A DNA stretch of 60,293 bases from a virus: positions 1 through 60,293 of the IMG/VR virus record IMGVR_UViG_3300044796_000664; one strand, given 5' to 3'. A program made the position numbers and the translations under genes. Positions 49,400 to 57,266 of the stretch are shown in pieces (position 1 is the stretch's first letter; the number at the start of each line of letters is the position of its first letter). The notes beneath the pieces were generated by a model. It was given only the letters and a program-made list of their open reading frames with translations. It made no database searches and was not told the origin of the DNA.

Positions 49400-49675
49400 T
49401 CATGACTGCACCTCGGCGGCCAGTGCGGCCCGTTCATATGGCCCCGGCTCCGCTGGCCGGTCGGCGCGCGGATAGGTCAGCAGCTCGCCGGCGAAATTGT
49501 GCTCCATCAGCCCCTGCTGGTCGGACCACCAGATCACCCACGCCCACTGGCGAGGCGGCGGTGGACAACCCGGCGGCCCATCGGCCGGGGGCCCAAATCC
49601 TTGAACCACCATCTTCGGCGAGCCCGACACCAGCCGCACGACCGATCCGATCGACAGTTCCGCCAGGTCGATCAT
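49400..49675 (-). CDS. DUF2158/YodC-like small protein
   Basis: 91 residues. LSIGSVVRLVSGSPKMVVQG at the start and WVIWWSDQQGLMEHNFAGEL near the middle match the DUF2158 pattern (small beta barrel, length normally 60-90). A Pro-rich insertion separates the halves. ATGA overlap with the Cro-like gene. Confidence 0.7.
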   Translation of the reverse strand: MIDLAELSIGSVVRLVSGSPKMVVQGFGPPADGPPGCPPPPRQWAWVIWWSDQQGLMEHNFAGELLTYPRADRPAEPGPYERAALAAEVQS

Positions 49676-49950
49676 GGATGGGCCTCGGCCGGGGTCTTCT
49701 CGACGCCATTGAGGTGCGGCGGATAGAAGTCCGCCGGCGTGATCTCGCCGCCAGTCCAGGCGACGATGCGGGCCATCAGCTCCGCGCCGGGGACGCGCCG
49801 GCGCGGGTTGTCGAACGGCAGGGTCATCAGGCGGACCTGCTCATGCGAGCAGCCGATCGCCTCAGCGACCGCCTTCAGCTTCATCTGGCGGACCCAGATG
49901 AAGCAGGCCAGCTTGGGCTGGGGCACGGGTTTAGGGGGGCGTTTCGTCAT
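49672..49950 (-). CDS. Cro-like helix-turn-helix regulator
   Basis: 92 residues. The helix-turn-helix is MKLKAVAEAIGCSHEQVRLM, followed by a YdaS-type end (ELMARIVAWTGGEITPADFY). It is the first gene of the leftward early operon and is divergent from the S24 repressor gene, the usual Cro position. It should compete at the operators between the two genes. Confidence 0.75.
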   Translation of the reverse strand: MTKRPPKPVPQPKLACFIWVRQMKLKAVAEAIGCSHEQVRLMTLPFDNPRRRVPGAELMARIVAWTGGEITPADFYPPHLNGVEKTPAEAHP

Positions 49951-49970
49951 TCCAGCGGACCCTGATTCGG

Positions 49971-50006
49971 TTCGCTGTTGATTTCGTGGTTGCTTCGTTG
50001 TTTATG
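49971..50006 (+). promoter_or_regulatory. Immunity region: operator-like repeats and repressor promoter
   Basis: Three direct repeats of TTCGNNGTTG type start at 49971, 49983 and 49994 (12 and 11 base steps; the last ends GTTT). Overlapping them is a candidate rightward promoter, TTGATT (49978-49983), 17 bases, TTTATG (50001-50006). This fits repressor self-control and control of the divergent Cro operon. Confidence 0.5.
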
Positions 50007-50081
50007 TCAACCCGCTGATGGCGGGAAAATTTCGCATTGAACGCTCTTACGATCAACGCGCCCTGGGCGTCTCATCGACCC

Positions 50082-50750
50082 ATGTCGTTGACCGAATCCC
50101 CAGAACGCGCCGAACAGAAGCTGATGGGCTCCGCCCTCCGCAATCTGCGCGAGCGCGCCGGCCTGCGCCAGGCCGACATCGCCGAGGCCCTCAACCTCAC
50201 GACCCAGGCCTGGCAGAAATACGAGGCCGGGGAACGGAAATTCAAGCATGAGAAGCTGGTCCCAATTCTCGCCGCGCTCAAGGCCACAGAGGACGATCTC
50301 AACGCCGAGCGCGCCCGAATCCTCGGGCGCCCTTACCCATCCAGGGTTGACACCAACCACGCCCCCGACCGAGGTTTAGTCTTTGATGTCTATGGCCGCG
50401 CGCGAGCGGGCGCCCAGGGCGTCCAGGTGTACGATGTGGGGGAGCCGGTGCGTACGATCGATTTGAGACAGATTCTGGGGCGGTCGACGGATGCGCTGGA
50501 AGTAGCGGGCGACAGCATGGTGCCCTGGGCCGAACCAGGCGAGATCGTGCTGTTCGACCGCGACCGTTACCCCAAGCGCGGCAGCGGGTGCGTGATCGAG
50601 ACCAAGGCCGGCGAGTACTACGTCAAGATCTACGAGAAGTCCGACGGTTCGACCCTGTTCGCCAAGGAGCTGAACCCGGAAGAGCGCATCGTCGCCTTCC
50701 CGATCAAGGATCTGAAGGGCGTCTACGCCATCCGGCTCCGGGGCGACTAA
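50082..50750 (+). CDS. CI-like repressor with S24 autoprotease domain
   Basis: 222 residues from the ATG at 50082 (a TTG at 50037 extends it). Residues 13-75 are an XRE helix-turn-helix (LRQADIAEALNLTTQAWQKY). The peptidase S24 domain has Ser145 in AGDSMVPWAEPGE and Lys182 in YYVKIYEK; the Ala109-Gly110 bond (GRARAGAQG) is the expected cleavage site. Such repressors hold lysogeny and self-cleave when RecA is activated by DNA damage. Confidence 0.9.
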   Translation: MSLTESPERAEQKLMGSALRNLRERAGLRQADIAEALNLTTQAWQKYEAGERKFKHEKLVPILAALKATEDDLNAERARILGRPYPSRVDTNHAPDRGLVFDVYGRARAGAQGVQVYDVGEPVRTIDLRQILGRSTDALEVAGDSMVPWAEPGEIVLFDRDRYPKRGSGCVIETKAGEYYVKIYEKSDGSTLFAKELNPEERIVAFPIKDLKGVYAIRLRGD

Positions 50751-50776
50751 GGCGCCACTCGCGCACGGCCCGCTGA

Positions 50777-51574
50777 CTACTCGCAACGAGCGACGACGGC
50801 GTTCGCCGGATCCGAGTGATCGATGAGCGTCACCGTCTTGGGCCGCCGATCATATTCGAACTGACCCAGGATAGGCATGCTTCCGGTCCAGATGATCTTG
50901 GTGGGCGTGACTGAGGAAATCGGCCACGACTTGCCGTCTGGCCCATCGGCCGCCGGGGATGACCTTGCGGAGCGACCCCTTACGTCGATCAGATATTCGG
51001 CCGCGATCTCGGTTGTCTTCATGCGGATGACGCAGGTCAGGAACTCCCCACCCGGCGGTGTCGGGCCGTAGCCGGCGAACACGGAGGGCGCGACGGGGTA
51101 GACGCCGATGGTGCTGGTGGCCCGTTGGTCACAGAATTCGCCAACCGATTTGGGGTCCGCGTTCCAGATGTAGTTCGGAGCGTCCGACGAGCCCAACGGG
51201 AAGACAGTGAACCTCCGCCAGCTCGAGCGAGGCGTTCGAACGGCTCCGCAGAGCACTGGGCGTTTGGCGGTGCTCTCGATTTCGATCTTCAGATCGCGGA
51301 AGCGGGCGGTGTGTGCACCGAGCCGATCGGGAGCATTGTCATGGGTCCAGCTCAGGATAGCCCGCGAGCGCCAGCGCTCGGTCTCATCACGACCTGGATA
51401 TTCTGGCCAAAGGACCGCCGGCGCCGCGGCGGCCGGCGCCCCAGAGCCGGCTAATGCGCTGCTCCGGATGGTCTGCCCCGGAGCGCTTCCCGGATCGGGT
51501 GAACAACCGGCCGCGCTTGCGAAGGCAACCGCCAACGCGCCAAGTCGCCATGCAAATGGGTGTTTCATCGTCAT
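50777..51574 (-). CDS. Lipoprotein, candidate lysogenic conversion gene
   Basis: 265 residues. The signal MTMKHPFAWRLGALAVAF ends in a lipobox SAAGC. The mature part has several cysteines (VLCGAV, EFCDQR, LTCVIRM, VARCE) and beta-rich stretches. It is convergent with the repressor gene and transcribed alone, the typical site for genes expressed in lysogens such as superinfection exclusion. An imperfect palindrome copy (50792-50806) lies near its end. Confidence 0.6.
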   Translation of the reverse strand: MTMKHPFAWRLGALAVAFASAAGCSPDPGSAPGQTIRSSALAGSGAPAAAAPAVLWPEYPGRDETERWRSRAILSWTHDNAPDRLGAHTARFRDLKIEIESTAKRPVLCGAVRTPRSSWRRFTVFPLGSSDAPNYIWNADPKSVGEFCDQRATSTIGVYPVAPSVFAGYGPTPPGGEFLTCVIRMKTTEIAAEYLIDVRGRSARSSPAADGPDGKSWPISSVTPTKIIWTGSMPILGQFEYDRRPKTVTLIDHSDPANAVVARCE

Positions 51575-51624
51575 CCCCCAGACCGGGAAAGACTAATCCG
51601 CTCAATCACTTGCCGCAAGCGCGC

Positions 51625-51639
51625 GCGAACGGCGTTCGC
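51625..51639. repeat. Dispersed 15-bp palindrome, copy 6 (intergenic)
   Basis: GCGAACGGCGTTCGC in the 218-base gap between the lipoprotein gene and the rightward operon, close to the presumed promoters of both. Confidence 0.9.
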
Positions 51640-51792
51640 TAAACCGCGCGAAAGTGGTTGAGCGGGGGTTGACCGATTCAACACAACGCGGCGTATTCCA
51701 CCCCAACCCGCGTCGGGATTGGCGACTGACCGCCCCGACCCCCTCCCCTCGAAGGGGCGGTTTCCCGGCGCGGGCGCTCTGGGAGGGGCCAT

Positions 51793-52194
51793 ATGTCATC
51801 GATCCACACATCCACCGCCGACTCACGCCCGCGGGCCGTCTTCGACCCGGATCTCGGCTGTTACCGCATCGGCCATTGGCCACAGCTGGCCCCGGCCATG
51901 GACCCGGTCCAGCAGCTGCGCGCCGCGCTCGAGGCCGAAGGGCTGCCGGCGCCGACGATCTCCGGCGATGCCCCGGTCATGGTCAGCCGCCAGGATGATC
52001 CGGCCGAGCTGGCCGAACTCGACGACCCGCGCATCGGCCTGCCGCGTTCGCACTACCGCCGCACCACGCCGCTTCGCCGGCCTCGGCCGATCCGCACCCC
52101 GCTGACGCCGCGCGGCTGGGCGGCGGCGGTGCTGGCTGGCGTGATCGTCTGGACCATCGCGTCGACCATCGTCATCCACCTCTGGGGCCGCTGA
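51793..52194 (+). CDS. Small protein with C-terminal membrane segment
   Basis: 133 residues; ribosome site GGGAGGGG. Polar N-terminal 100 residues with FDPDLGCYRIGHWPQLAPAM and an Arg-rich stretch, then one hydrophobic segment (WAAAVLAGVIVWTIASTIVI) and a short tail, a tail-anchored layout. First gene of the rightward operon. Function unknown. Confidence 0.6.
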   Translation: MSSIHTSTADSRPRAVFDPDLGCYRIGHWPQLAPAMDPVQQLRAALEAEGLPAPTISGDAPVMVSRQDDPAELAELDDPRIGLPRSHYRRTTPLRRPRPIRTPLTPRGWAAAVLAGVIVWTIASTIVIHLWGR

Positions 52195-52196
52195 CC

Positions 52197-52535
52197 ATGG
52201 GCGAGCACTGGTTCAGCGCCAACCTGACCGAATATGCCCCCGGCTGCGAAGGCCGGCCGACCGACCAGCGCTGGCTGCGCCGCTACGGCCCCGAGGCCTC
52301 GGCCACAGGCTTGGCCGCATTGCTCGAGCGCCTCGGCCGCCGCCAGGGCGAGGTCGACGTCCGCCTGACGGCGATGGGCGATGTCGTCGTCCTCTCCGCC
52401 CGCCAGGGCGAACCCCGCGTCCCCCTGGCCTTCATCGTTGACGGCCACCCGCTGATCGACGGCGCGCAGGGCGACCCCTCATCCGCTCATCCCCGCGCAG
52501 GCGGGGACCCAGGCTTTTTGGAGGCCCACGCATGA
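52197..52535 (+). CDS. Small protein of unknown function
   Basis: 112 residues, starting two bases after the previous stop. EHWFSANLTEYAPGCEGRPT, then GLAALLERLGRRQGEVDVRL; the last part (SSAHPRAGGDPGF) is the translation of a host-type palindromic repeat, so the original protein may have been shorter. Overlaps the next gene by ATGA. Confidence 0.5.
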   Translation: MGEHWFSANLTEYAPGCEGRPTDQRWLRRYGPEASATGLAALLERLGRRQGEVDVRLTAMGDVVVLSARQGEPRVPLAFIVDGHPLIDGAQGDPSSAHPRAGGDPGFLEAHA

Positions 52536-52900
52536 GCGACTTCTACAGCGAGCACGAGCGCCGAGCCGCCAAGACCTATCGATGCGACGAGTGCCGCACC
52601 GAGATCCTGCCGGGGACCCGCTACGTCTCATGGTTCCAGATCTTCGACGGTGACGCCTTCGGCGGCCACCTCTGCACCTTCTGCCGCGACCTCCGGGCGG
52701 AGGCGTGGATCGCCTTCGATTGGTACGGGCCGGAAGAGGCTCCCGACATGGGCGAGCTGCGGAGCTACCTGCGCGACGAGCACGGCGTCACCAACGCCGC
52801 GGCTTGGTACGGCAAGCGCGTGGCCGCCCGCGAAGCCGCCCGCAACGAGAAGTTCCGCGTCGATCGCGCCTTCGCCACCTATCAAGGAGCCGCCGAATGA
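52532..52900 (+). CDS. Zinc-finger protein of unknown function
   Basis: 122 residues. CDECRTEILPGTRYVSW and GGHLCTFCRDLRAEAW give a four-Cys zinc site. DFWYG-like and helical regions (KRVAAREAARNEKFRVDRAF) follow. ATGA overlaps on both sides place it in a coupled operon with the ParB-like gene. Confidence 0.6.
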   Translation: MSDFYSEHERRAAKTYRCDECRTEILPGTRYVSWFQIFDGDAFGGHLCTFCRDLRAEAWIAFDWYGPEEAPDMGELRSYLRDEHGVTNAAAWYGKRVAAREAARNEKFRVDRAFATYQGAAE

Positions 52901-54501
52901 CCGCCGCCATCACCCCCCAGGCCCTGCGCGCCAACGCCGAGCTGCTGCGCTGCCTGAACACCGGCGAGGGCGCCCACACGCTCAAGACCCTGGCCGAGGC
53001 ACTCGGCCGAGACCTGTCCAACCTGCGCAAGACCGTCGCCACGCTGGAAAAGCAAGGCCTGCTCGGCGGGCTCCCCGGCGGCCTGATCATCCTCACCCCG
53101 GCTGGCCGAACGGCGGCGGTCTCGCTGCCCGCTCCCGCGCCCAAAGCGAACGGCGTTCGCGATGAACGCTTCGACGAGCCGATGACCTGGCTGCGCCACG
53201 ACCAGCTCGTCCCCCATCCCAAGAACCCGCGCCGTGAGTTCGATCCGGTCGCGCTCGACGAGCTGCGCCAATCGATCCTGCTGGCCGACGGTCTGCTGCA
53301 GAACCTGGTGGTGACGCCCAAGCCCGACGATCCGGAGCATTTCTGGATCCTTGCCGGCCATCGTCGCTGGCGCGCCATCGGGCAGGCGATCGACGAGGGT
53401 GACTGGCCGCCGCACCGTCCGCTGCCCTGCCAGGTCCGCGCCGACCAGGCCCCGCGCGAGCGGCTATCCCTGGCGCTGATGGAAAACATCCAGCGCACCG
53501 ACCTGACCCCGCTGGAGGAGGCCCAGGCCTATCACACCCTGGCCAGCTCCGGCGCGCGCGGCGAGCCCGGCCTGACCAACGTGGAGATCGCCGACATGGT
53601 GGGCCGCACCCCGCGCCACGTCCAGATGCGCCGCCAGCTGCTCGACCTTCCCGACGAGGCCAAGGCCGACCTCGCCGCCGGCAAACTCAACGTCACCCAG
53701 GCCCGCGCCAAGGTGCAGACGCCGAAGGCGCTTCCGCCCTTGGCGGCCCTGGCTCTCGCGGAACTGGCCGACAAGATCGCCCGCGATCCGGACCCTGACG
53801 GACGCGCCTCGACCCGGGTCAACGCTTTCGAATCGGCCGAAGCGCGCCAGCTCGTGCGCGCCGGCATGTGCGGTTTCTTCGTCTCCGGTACAGGCGCCGA
53901 AATGCGCGACTGCGCCGTTCTGACAAGCTCCGGCCGAGAGTGGGCCGACGCCCAGGTGCGGGCGGCGAAGACGATCGCCCAGCTTATCGGCCGCCTCCGC
54001 GCCGCCGCCGGCAAGCCGGTCAACCTCGCAGAGGGTCAATACAGCACGCCCTGGCTGAACGTCCCACTCGCCGCCGCGCCCGTCATCCCGGCCAAAGCGT
54101 CCCCTTCCGTCACCACCGGGCCTGTCCCGGTGGCCCATGCCGAGAACCCGCTCAGGTCACCGCCGAAGCCCGCCGATCCCTTCATGGACCAGATCCGCGA
54201 AGCCGCCAGGGAGCCCGAGGACGCCGCCGCCTTCGCCGATGACCTCCAGGCCGTCGCCCAGATGACCGACACCGTGCGCGACATCCTCGCCTTCAATCGG
54301 GGCCGCGAGACCGCGGCCTGGGCGCACACGCCTGACAACGCCGCCCTCGCCAGCCTGACGATCACGGCGCTGCGCAAGGGCGACGCCTCTTGGGCCATGG
54401 CCTGCCTGGCCCACCTTCGCCGGCGCGCCGGCGCCATGGGGTACGGTGACGAGATCGCCAAGGCCATGGTCCGCGCCGGCCTGGAGCCGGTCGAGCCATG
54501 A
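52897..54501 (+). CDS. ParB-like DNA-binding protein with N-terminal winged helix
   Basis: 534 residues from the ATG at 52897 (ATGA overlap). Residues 1-80 form a winged helix (LKTLAEALGRDLSNLRKTVA). The ParB/Srx region includes PHPKNPRREFDPVALDELRQ, LAGHRRWRAIGQAI and ENIQRTDLTPLEEAQAY (ParB boxes II/III), then a helix-turn-helix (TNVEIADMVGRTPRHVQMRR). A helical C-terminal half includes a repeat-derived insert (VTTGPVPVAHAEN). No ParA gene is next to it. Contains palindrome copy 7. Possible roles: partition-like, replication or gene control. Confidence 0.8.
   Translation: MTAAITPQALRANAELLRCLNTGEGAHTLKTLAEALGRDLSNLRKTVATLEKQGLLGGLPGGLIILTPAGRTAAVSLPAPAPKANGVRDERFDEPMTWLRHDQLVPHPKNPRREFDPVALDELRQSILLADGLLQNLVVTPKPDDPEHFWILAGHRRWRAIGQAIDEGDWPPHRPLPCQVRADQAPRERLSLALMENIQRTDLTPLEEAQAYHTLASSGARGEPGLTNVEIADMVGRTPRHVQMRRQLLDLPDEAKADLAAGKLNVTQARAKVQTPKALPPLAALALAELADKIARDPDPDGRASTRVNAFESAEARQLVRAGMCGFFVSGTGAEMRDCAVLTSSGREWADAQVRAAKTIAQLIGRLRAAAGKPVNLAEGQYSTPWLNVPLAAAPVIPAKASPSVTTGPVPVAHAENPLRSPPKPADPFMDQIREAAREPEDAAAFADDLQAVAQMTDTVRDILAFNRGRETAAWAHTPDNAALASLTITALRKGDASWAMACLAHLRRRAGAMGYGDEIAKAMVRAGLEPVEP
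53146..53160. repeat. Dispersed 15-bp palindrome, copy 7
   Basis: GCGAACGGCGTTCGC; encodes Ala-Asn-Gly-Val-Arg between the winged helix and the ParB domain. Confidence 0.9.
54108..54145. repeat. Host-type palindromic repeat inside the ParB-like gene
   Basis: Hairpin CCACCGGG / CCCGGTGG within CGTCACCACCGGGCCTGTCC; read in frame as VTTGPVPVAHAE. Confidence 0.7.
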
Positions 54502-56471
54502 CCCCGGACATCATCATCGACCTGTTCGCCGGCGGCGGCGGGACCTCGACCGGGATCGAAGCCGCGACCGGCCGCTCCCCGGACATCGCCGTCAACCACG
54601 ACGCCGAGGCCCTGGCCCTGCATGCGGCCAATCATCCGGACACGCTGCATCTGTGCGACGACATCCGCCAGATCGACGTGGTCGCCTTGCTCAGCCGGCC
54701 GGAATTCCTCGGCCGGCGCGTGGGCCTGTTGTGGGCCTCGCCGGACTGCAAGGATCACTCCAAGGCCAAGGGCGGCGTGCCCAAGGACAAGAACATCCGC
54801 GGCCTGGCCTGGGAGGTGCTGCGCTGGACCGCGGCGATCCGCCGGGCCACCGGCAAGCCGCCCCGGACCATCGCCCTGGAGAACGTCGAGGAGTTCGCCG
54901 ACTGGGGTCCGATCCACCGCTATGGCAAGAACGCCGGCCGGGTGATGAAGCGCCGGCGCAAGGAGACCTTCCGTCTCTGGAAGGCCAACCTGGAGAGCCT
55001 CGGCGGTCGCCTCGAGGAACGCGAACTGGTCGCGGCGAACTACGGCGCGCCGACCACCCGCAAGCGGCTCTATGTGGTCTGCCGGTTCGACGGCGATCCG
55101 ATCGTCTGGCCGGAGCCCACCCATGCGCCGCGCCACGCCAAGGGCCGTCAGGGCGAGCTGTTCGATGCCGGGCAGGGGCTGATACCCTACCGCGCCGCAT
55201 CCGACATCATCGACTGGACGCAGCCGATTCCCTCGATCTTCGGCCGCCGGAAATCCCTGGCGCCCAAGACCGAGCGCCGCATCGCCCGCGGCATCGACCG
55301 GTTCGTGATCCGAGCCCAGCGGCCGTTCATCATCCCGGTGACCCACAGCACCGGCGGCGACCGGGCCTACGACGCCGGCGATCCGCTGCGAACGGCCACC
55401 GCAGCCAAGGGCGGCGACTTCCAGCTGGTCGCGCCCACCTTCCTGCCGGTGACCCACGCCGGCGACGATCGGGCGCACGGTCCGGAGGATCAGCTGCGCA
55501 CGGTGACGGGCGCGCATCGTGGCGAACTGGCGGTCGGCGCCGCCTTTCTCAACCGCACCGACATGCAGAGCGCGGCCGAACGGAACGGCATCCACTCGCC
55601 GGGCGAGCCGCTGCGGACCTTCACCAGTGCGGGCGGTTTCGCAGCGACCACCGCCTACCTTGGCCGCCAGTTCGGCTCGACAGTCAGCGGGCGCGACCTG
55701 ACCGAGCCGCATCCTGCGGTGATGACGGACGGCGCGGGCGGCAAGAGCCAGGTGGTGGCGGCCCACATCGCGCGCCAGTTCGGCGGGTCGGTCGGTTCTG
55801 ACCTCGCCGAGCCGGTCGGGACCGTCATGCCAGGCGGCAGCGGCAAGACCCAGCTCGTCGCCCCGGTGATCGACAAATACTACGCCACCGGCGTCGCCCA
55901 GGAGGCGGCCCGGCCGCTCGATGCGGTGACCGCCAAGGCCCGCTTCGGCCTGACCGGGGCCTTCGTGGAGCAGGCCAACACCGGCGTGATCGGGCATGCG
56001 GCCGACAAGCCAGTGTCGACCATCCTGGCCGCCGGATCGCACCAGCGCCTGGTCGGCGCCGACCTGGAGCCATGGGACGCGGCCCTGGCCGCCATCGGCG
56101 CGCCGCCCGGATCGAAGCGGCGCGAGGTGCTGGCCTTCCTCTGGTCGCATTTCGGCGCGCCCACCGAGGCCGAGTGGGCCGATCCGGCGGCGACGATCCA
56201 GGGGCGGCTGCGGTTCGGCCTGGTGATCCTCGACGGCGCCACTTGGCAGATCGTCGACATCGGCATGCGCATGCTGACCCCGCGCGAGCTCTACAGCGCC
56301 CAGGGATTCCCGCCGGGCTACGTCATCGAACTGACCCTGGCGGACGGCCGCACGCTGACCAAGACCGCACAGACCCGGATGGCCGGGAACTCGGTCTCGC
56401 CACCGGTGGCGGCGGCGATCATCGGGGCCAACTGCGCATGGCTGCGCGAGCAGCGACAGGTGGCCGCATGA
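54498..56471 (+). CDS. C5 cytosine DNA methyltransferase with repeat-rich target region
   Basis: 657 residues. Motif I DLFAGGGGTSTGIEA (8-22), catalytic Cys84 in ASPDCKDHSKAKGG (motif IV as PDC, known in a phage-rich subgroup), ENV at 128-130 (motif VI), and MAGNSVSPPVA near the end (motifs IX/X). Between about 280 and 520 lie seven imperfect repeats of 33-40 residues with a DPLRTATA / EPLRTFTS-type core, in the place of the target recognition domain. ATGA overlap with the ParB-like gene. No restriction enzyme nearby. Confidence 0.9.
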   Translation: MTPDIIIDLFAGGGGTSTGIEAATGRSPDIAVNHDAEALALHAANHPDTLHLCDDIRQIDVVALLSRPEFLGRRVGLLWASPDCKDHSKAKGGVPKDKNIRGLAWEVLRWTAAIRRATGKPPRTIALENVEEFADWGPIHRYGKNAGRVMKRRRKETFRLWKANLESLGGRLEERELVAANYGAPTTRKRLYVVCRFDGDPIVWPEPTHAPRHAKGRQGELFDAGQGLIPYRAASDIIDWTQPIPSIFGRRKSLAPKTERRIARGIDRFVIRAQRPFIIPVTHSTGGDRAYDAGDPLRTATAAKGGDFQLVAPTFLPVTHAGDDRAHGPEDQLRTVTGAHRGELAVGAAFLNRTDMQSAAERNGIHSPGEPLRTFTSAGGFAATTAYLGRQFGSTVSGRDLTEPHPAVMTDGAGGKSQVVAAHIARQFGGSVGSDLAEPVGTVMPGGSGKTQLVAPVIDKYYATGVAQEAARPLDAVTAKARFGLTGAFVEQANTGVIGHAADKPVSTILAAGSHQRLVGADLEPWDAALAAIGAPPGSKRREVLAFLWSHFGAPTEAEWADPAATIQGRLRFGLVILDGATWQIVDIGMRMLTPRELYSAQGFPPGYVIELTLADGRTLTKTAQTRMAGNSVSPPVAAAIIGANCAWLREQRQVAA

Positions 56472-56791
56472 CCCGCTCCCACCTCCTCACCGACGCCGTC
56501 GCCTTCCACCTCGACACCGCTGACGGCCACCTGGCGCGCGCCACCGAATGGCTGGCGGCCTCCGCGAAGGCCACCGATCCCGACTGGCGCGCCTGGACCC
56601 TCGGCCACGCCATCCGCGCCCACGCCGAGGCCGAGCGCCACGCCGAATTCGCTTCCCTGCTGCTGGAGACCTCCGCATGCCCCGACCCCGCTTCCACCTC
56701 GCCCGCGCCGCCGGCGCGCCGGACGAGCGCTTCCGCACCCTTGACCGGCTGGCTGCCCGACTGGCTGAGCTTCGTCAGGATCGCCCGCTGA
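56468..56791 (+). CDS. Small protein of unknown function
   Basis: 107 residues from the ATG at 56468 (ATGA overlap). The first 70 residues look genuine (HLLTDAVAFHLDTADGHLAR, WTLGHAIRAHAEAERHAEFA, helical); the last 35 overlap the next gene in another frame and look random. Confidence 0.5.
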   Translation: MTRSHLLTDAVAFHLDTADGHLARATEWLAASAKATDPDWRAWTLGHAIRAHAEAERHAEFASLLLETSACPDPASTSPAPPARRTSASAPLTGWLPDWLSFVRIAR

Positions 56792-56985
56792 GCCTCGCCG
56801 AGGCCTTCCTGCCCCGAGTCGCAGGGCCCAACGGCCCATGCACGGCGGTCCGCACCGAGGACGGCGACCTCCTCGGCCACGCCTTCGTCCCCCAGGAGCT
56901 GCTGCAGGCCGCCCTGCGCCGCCTCGGCGAACCGCCCAGACCCCGCCAGTGGACCGGCCGGGCGCAGCGGGAGGCGCGGGTCTGA
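56677..56985 (+). CDS. Small protein of unknown function
   Basis: 102 residues from the ATG at 56677 (GGAGAC upstream), overlapping the previous gene by 115 bases. DERFRTLDRLAARLAELRQD and LLGHAFVPQELLQAALRRLG are helical, charged stretches. Unassigned. Confidence 0.5.
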   Translation: MPRPRFHLARAAGAPDERFRTLDRLAARLAELRQDRPLSLAEAFLPRVAGPNGPCTAVRTEDGDLLGHAFVPQELLQAALRRLGEPPRPRQWTGRAQREARV

Positions 56986-57266
56986 TGGACGAGCAACCCC
57001 GGATGCAGCTGCTGCCGCCCGCGGCTCACCTTTGCCAGGAATGCGCCACCGGCCACCTGGCGGCCGAGCCGCACAACGCCCAGAGCCTGTTCTACCAGAT
57101 GCGGTTCAAGATGGAGACTGGCAACGATCCGTCCTGGCTGACCGCCATGGCGCATTGCGCACCGGAGGTTCAGGCCGCCTGGAAAGCGGGCCTGGAGGGC
57201 ATGGGGATCGATGTCGACGCCGGCCAGATCAATCCGCCGGCCCAGCGCAAAAAGGGGCGGTCCTGA
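56985..57266 (+). CDS. Small Cys-containing protein
   Basis: 93 residues; start shares a base with the previous stop (TGATG). HLCQECATGHLAAEPH may be a metal site. Helical remainder ending PAQRKKGRS. Function unknown. Confidence 0.5.
   Translation: MDEQPRMQLLPPAAHLCQECATGHLAAEPHNAQSLFYQMRFKMETGNDPSWLTAMAHCAPEVQAAWKAGLEGMGIDVDAGQINPPAQRKKGRS

Noticed and set aside
49182-49403. Minus-strand frame of 73 codons with ATGA junctions on both sides
   Set aside because: Third-position GC is low and the product is a Pro/Arg/Ser-rich stretch without structure; the plus-strand frame over the same bases looks more protein-like. The overlaps may be chance.
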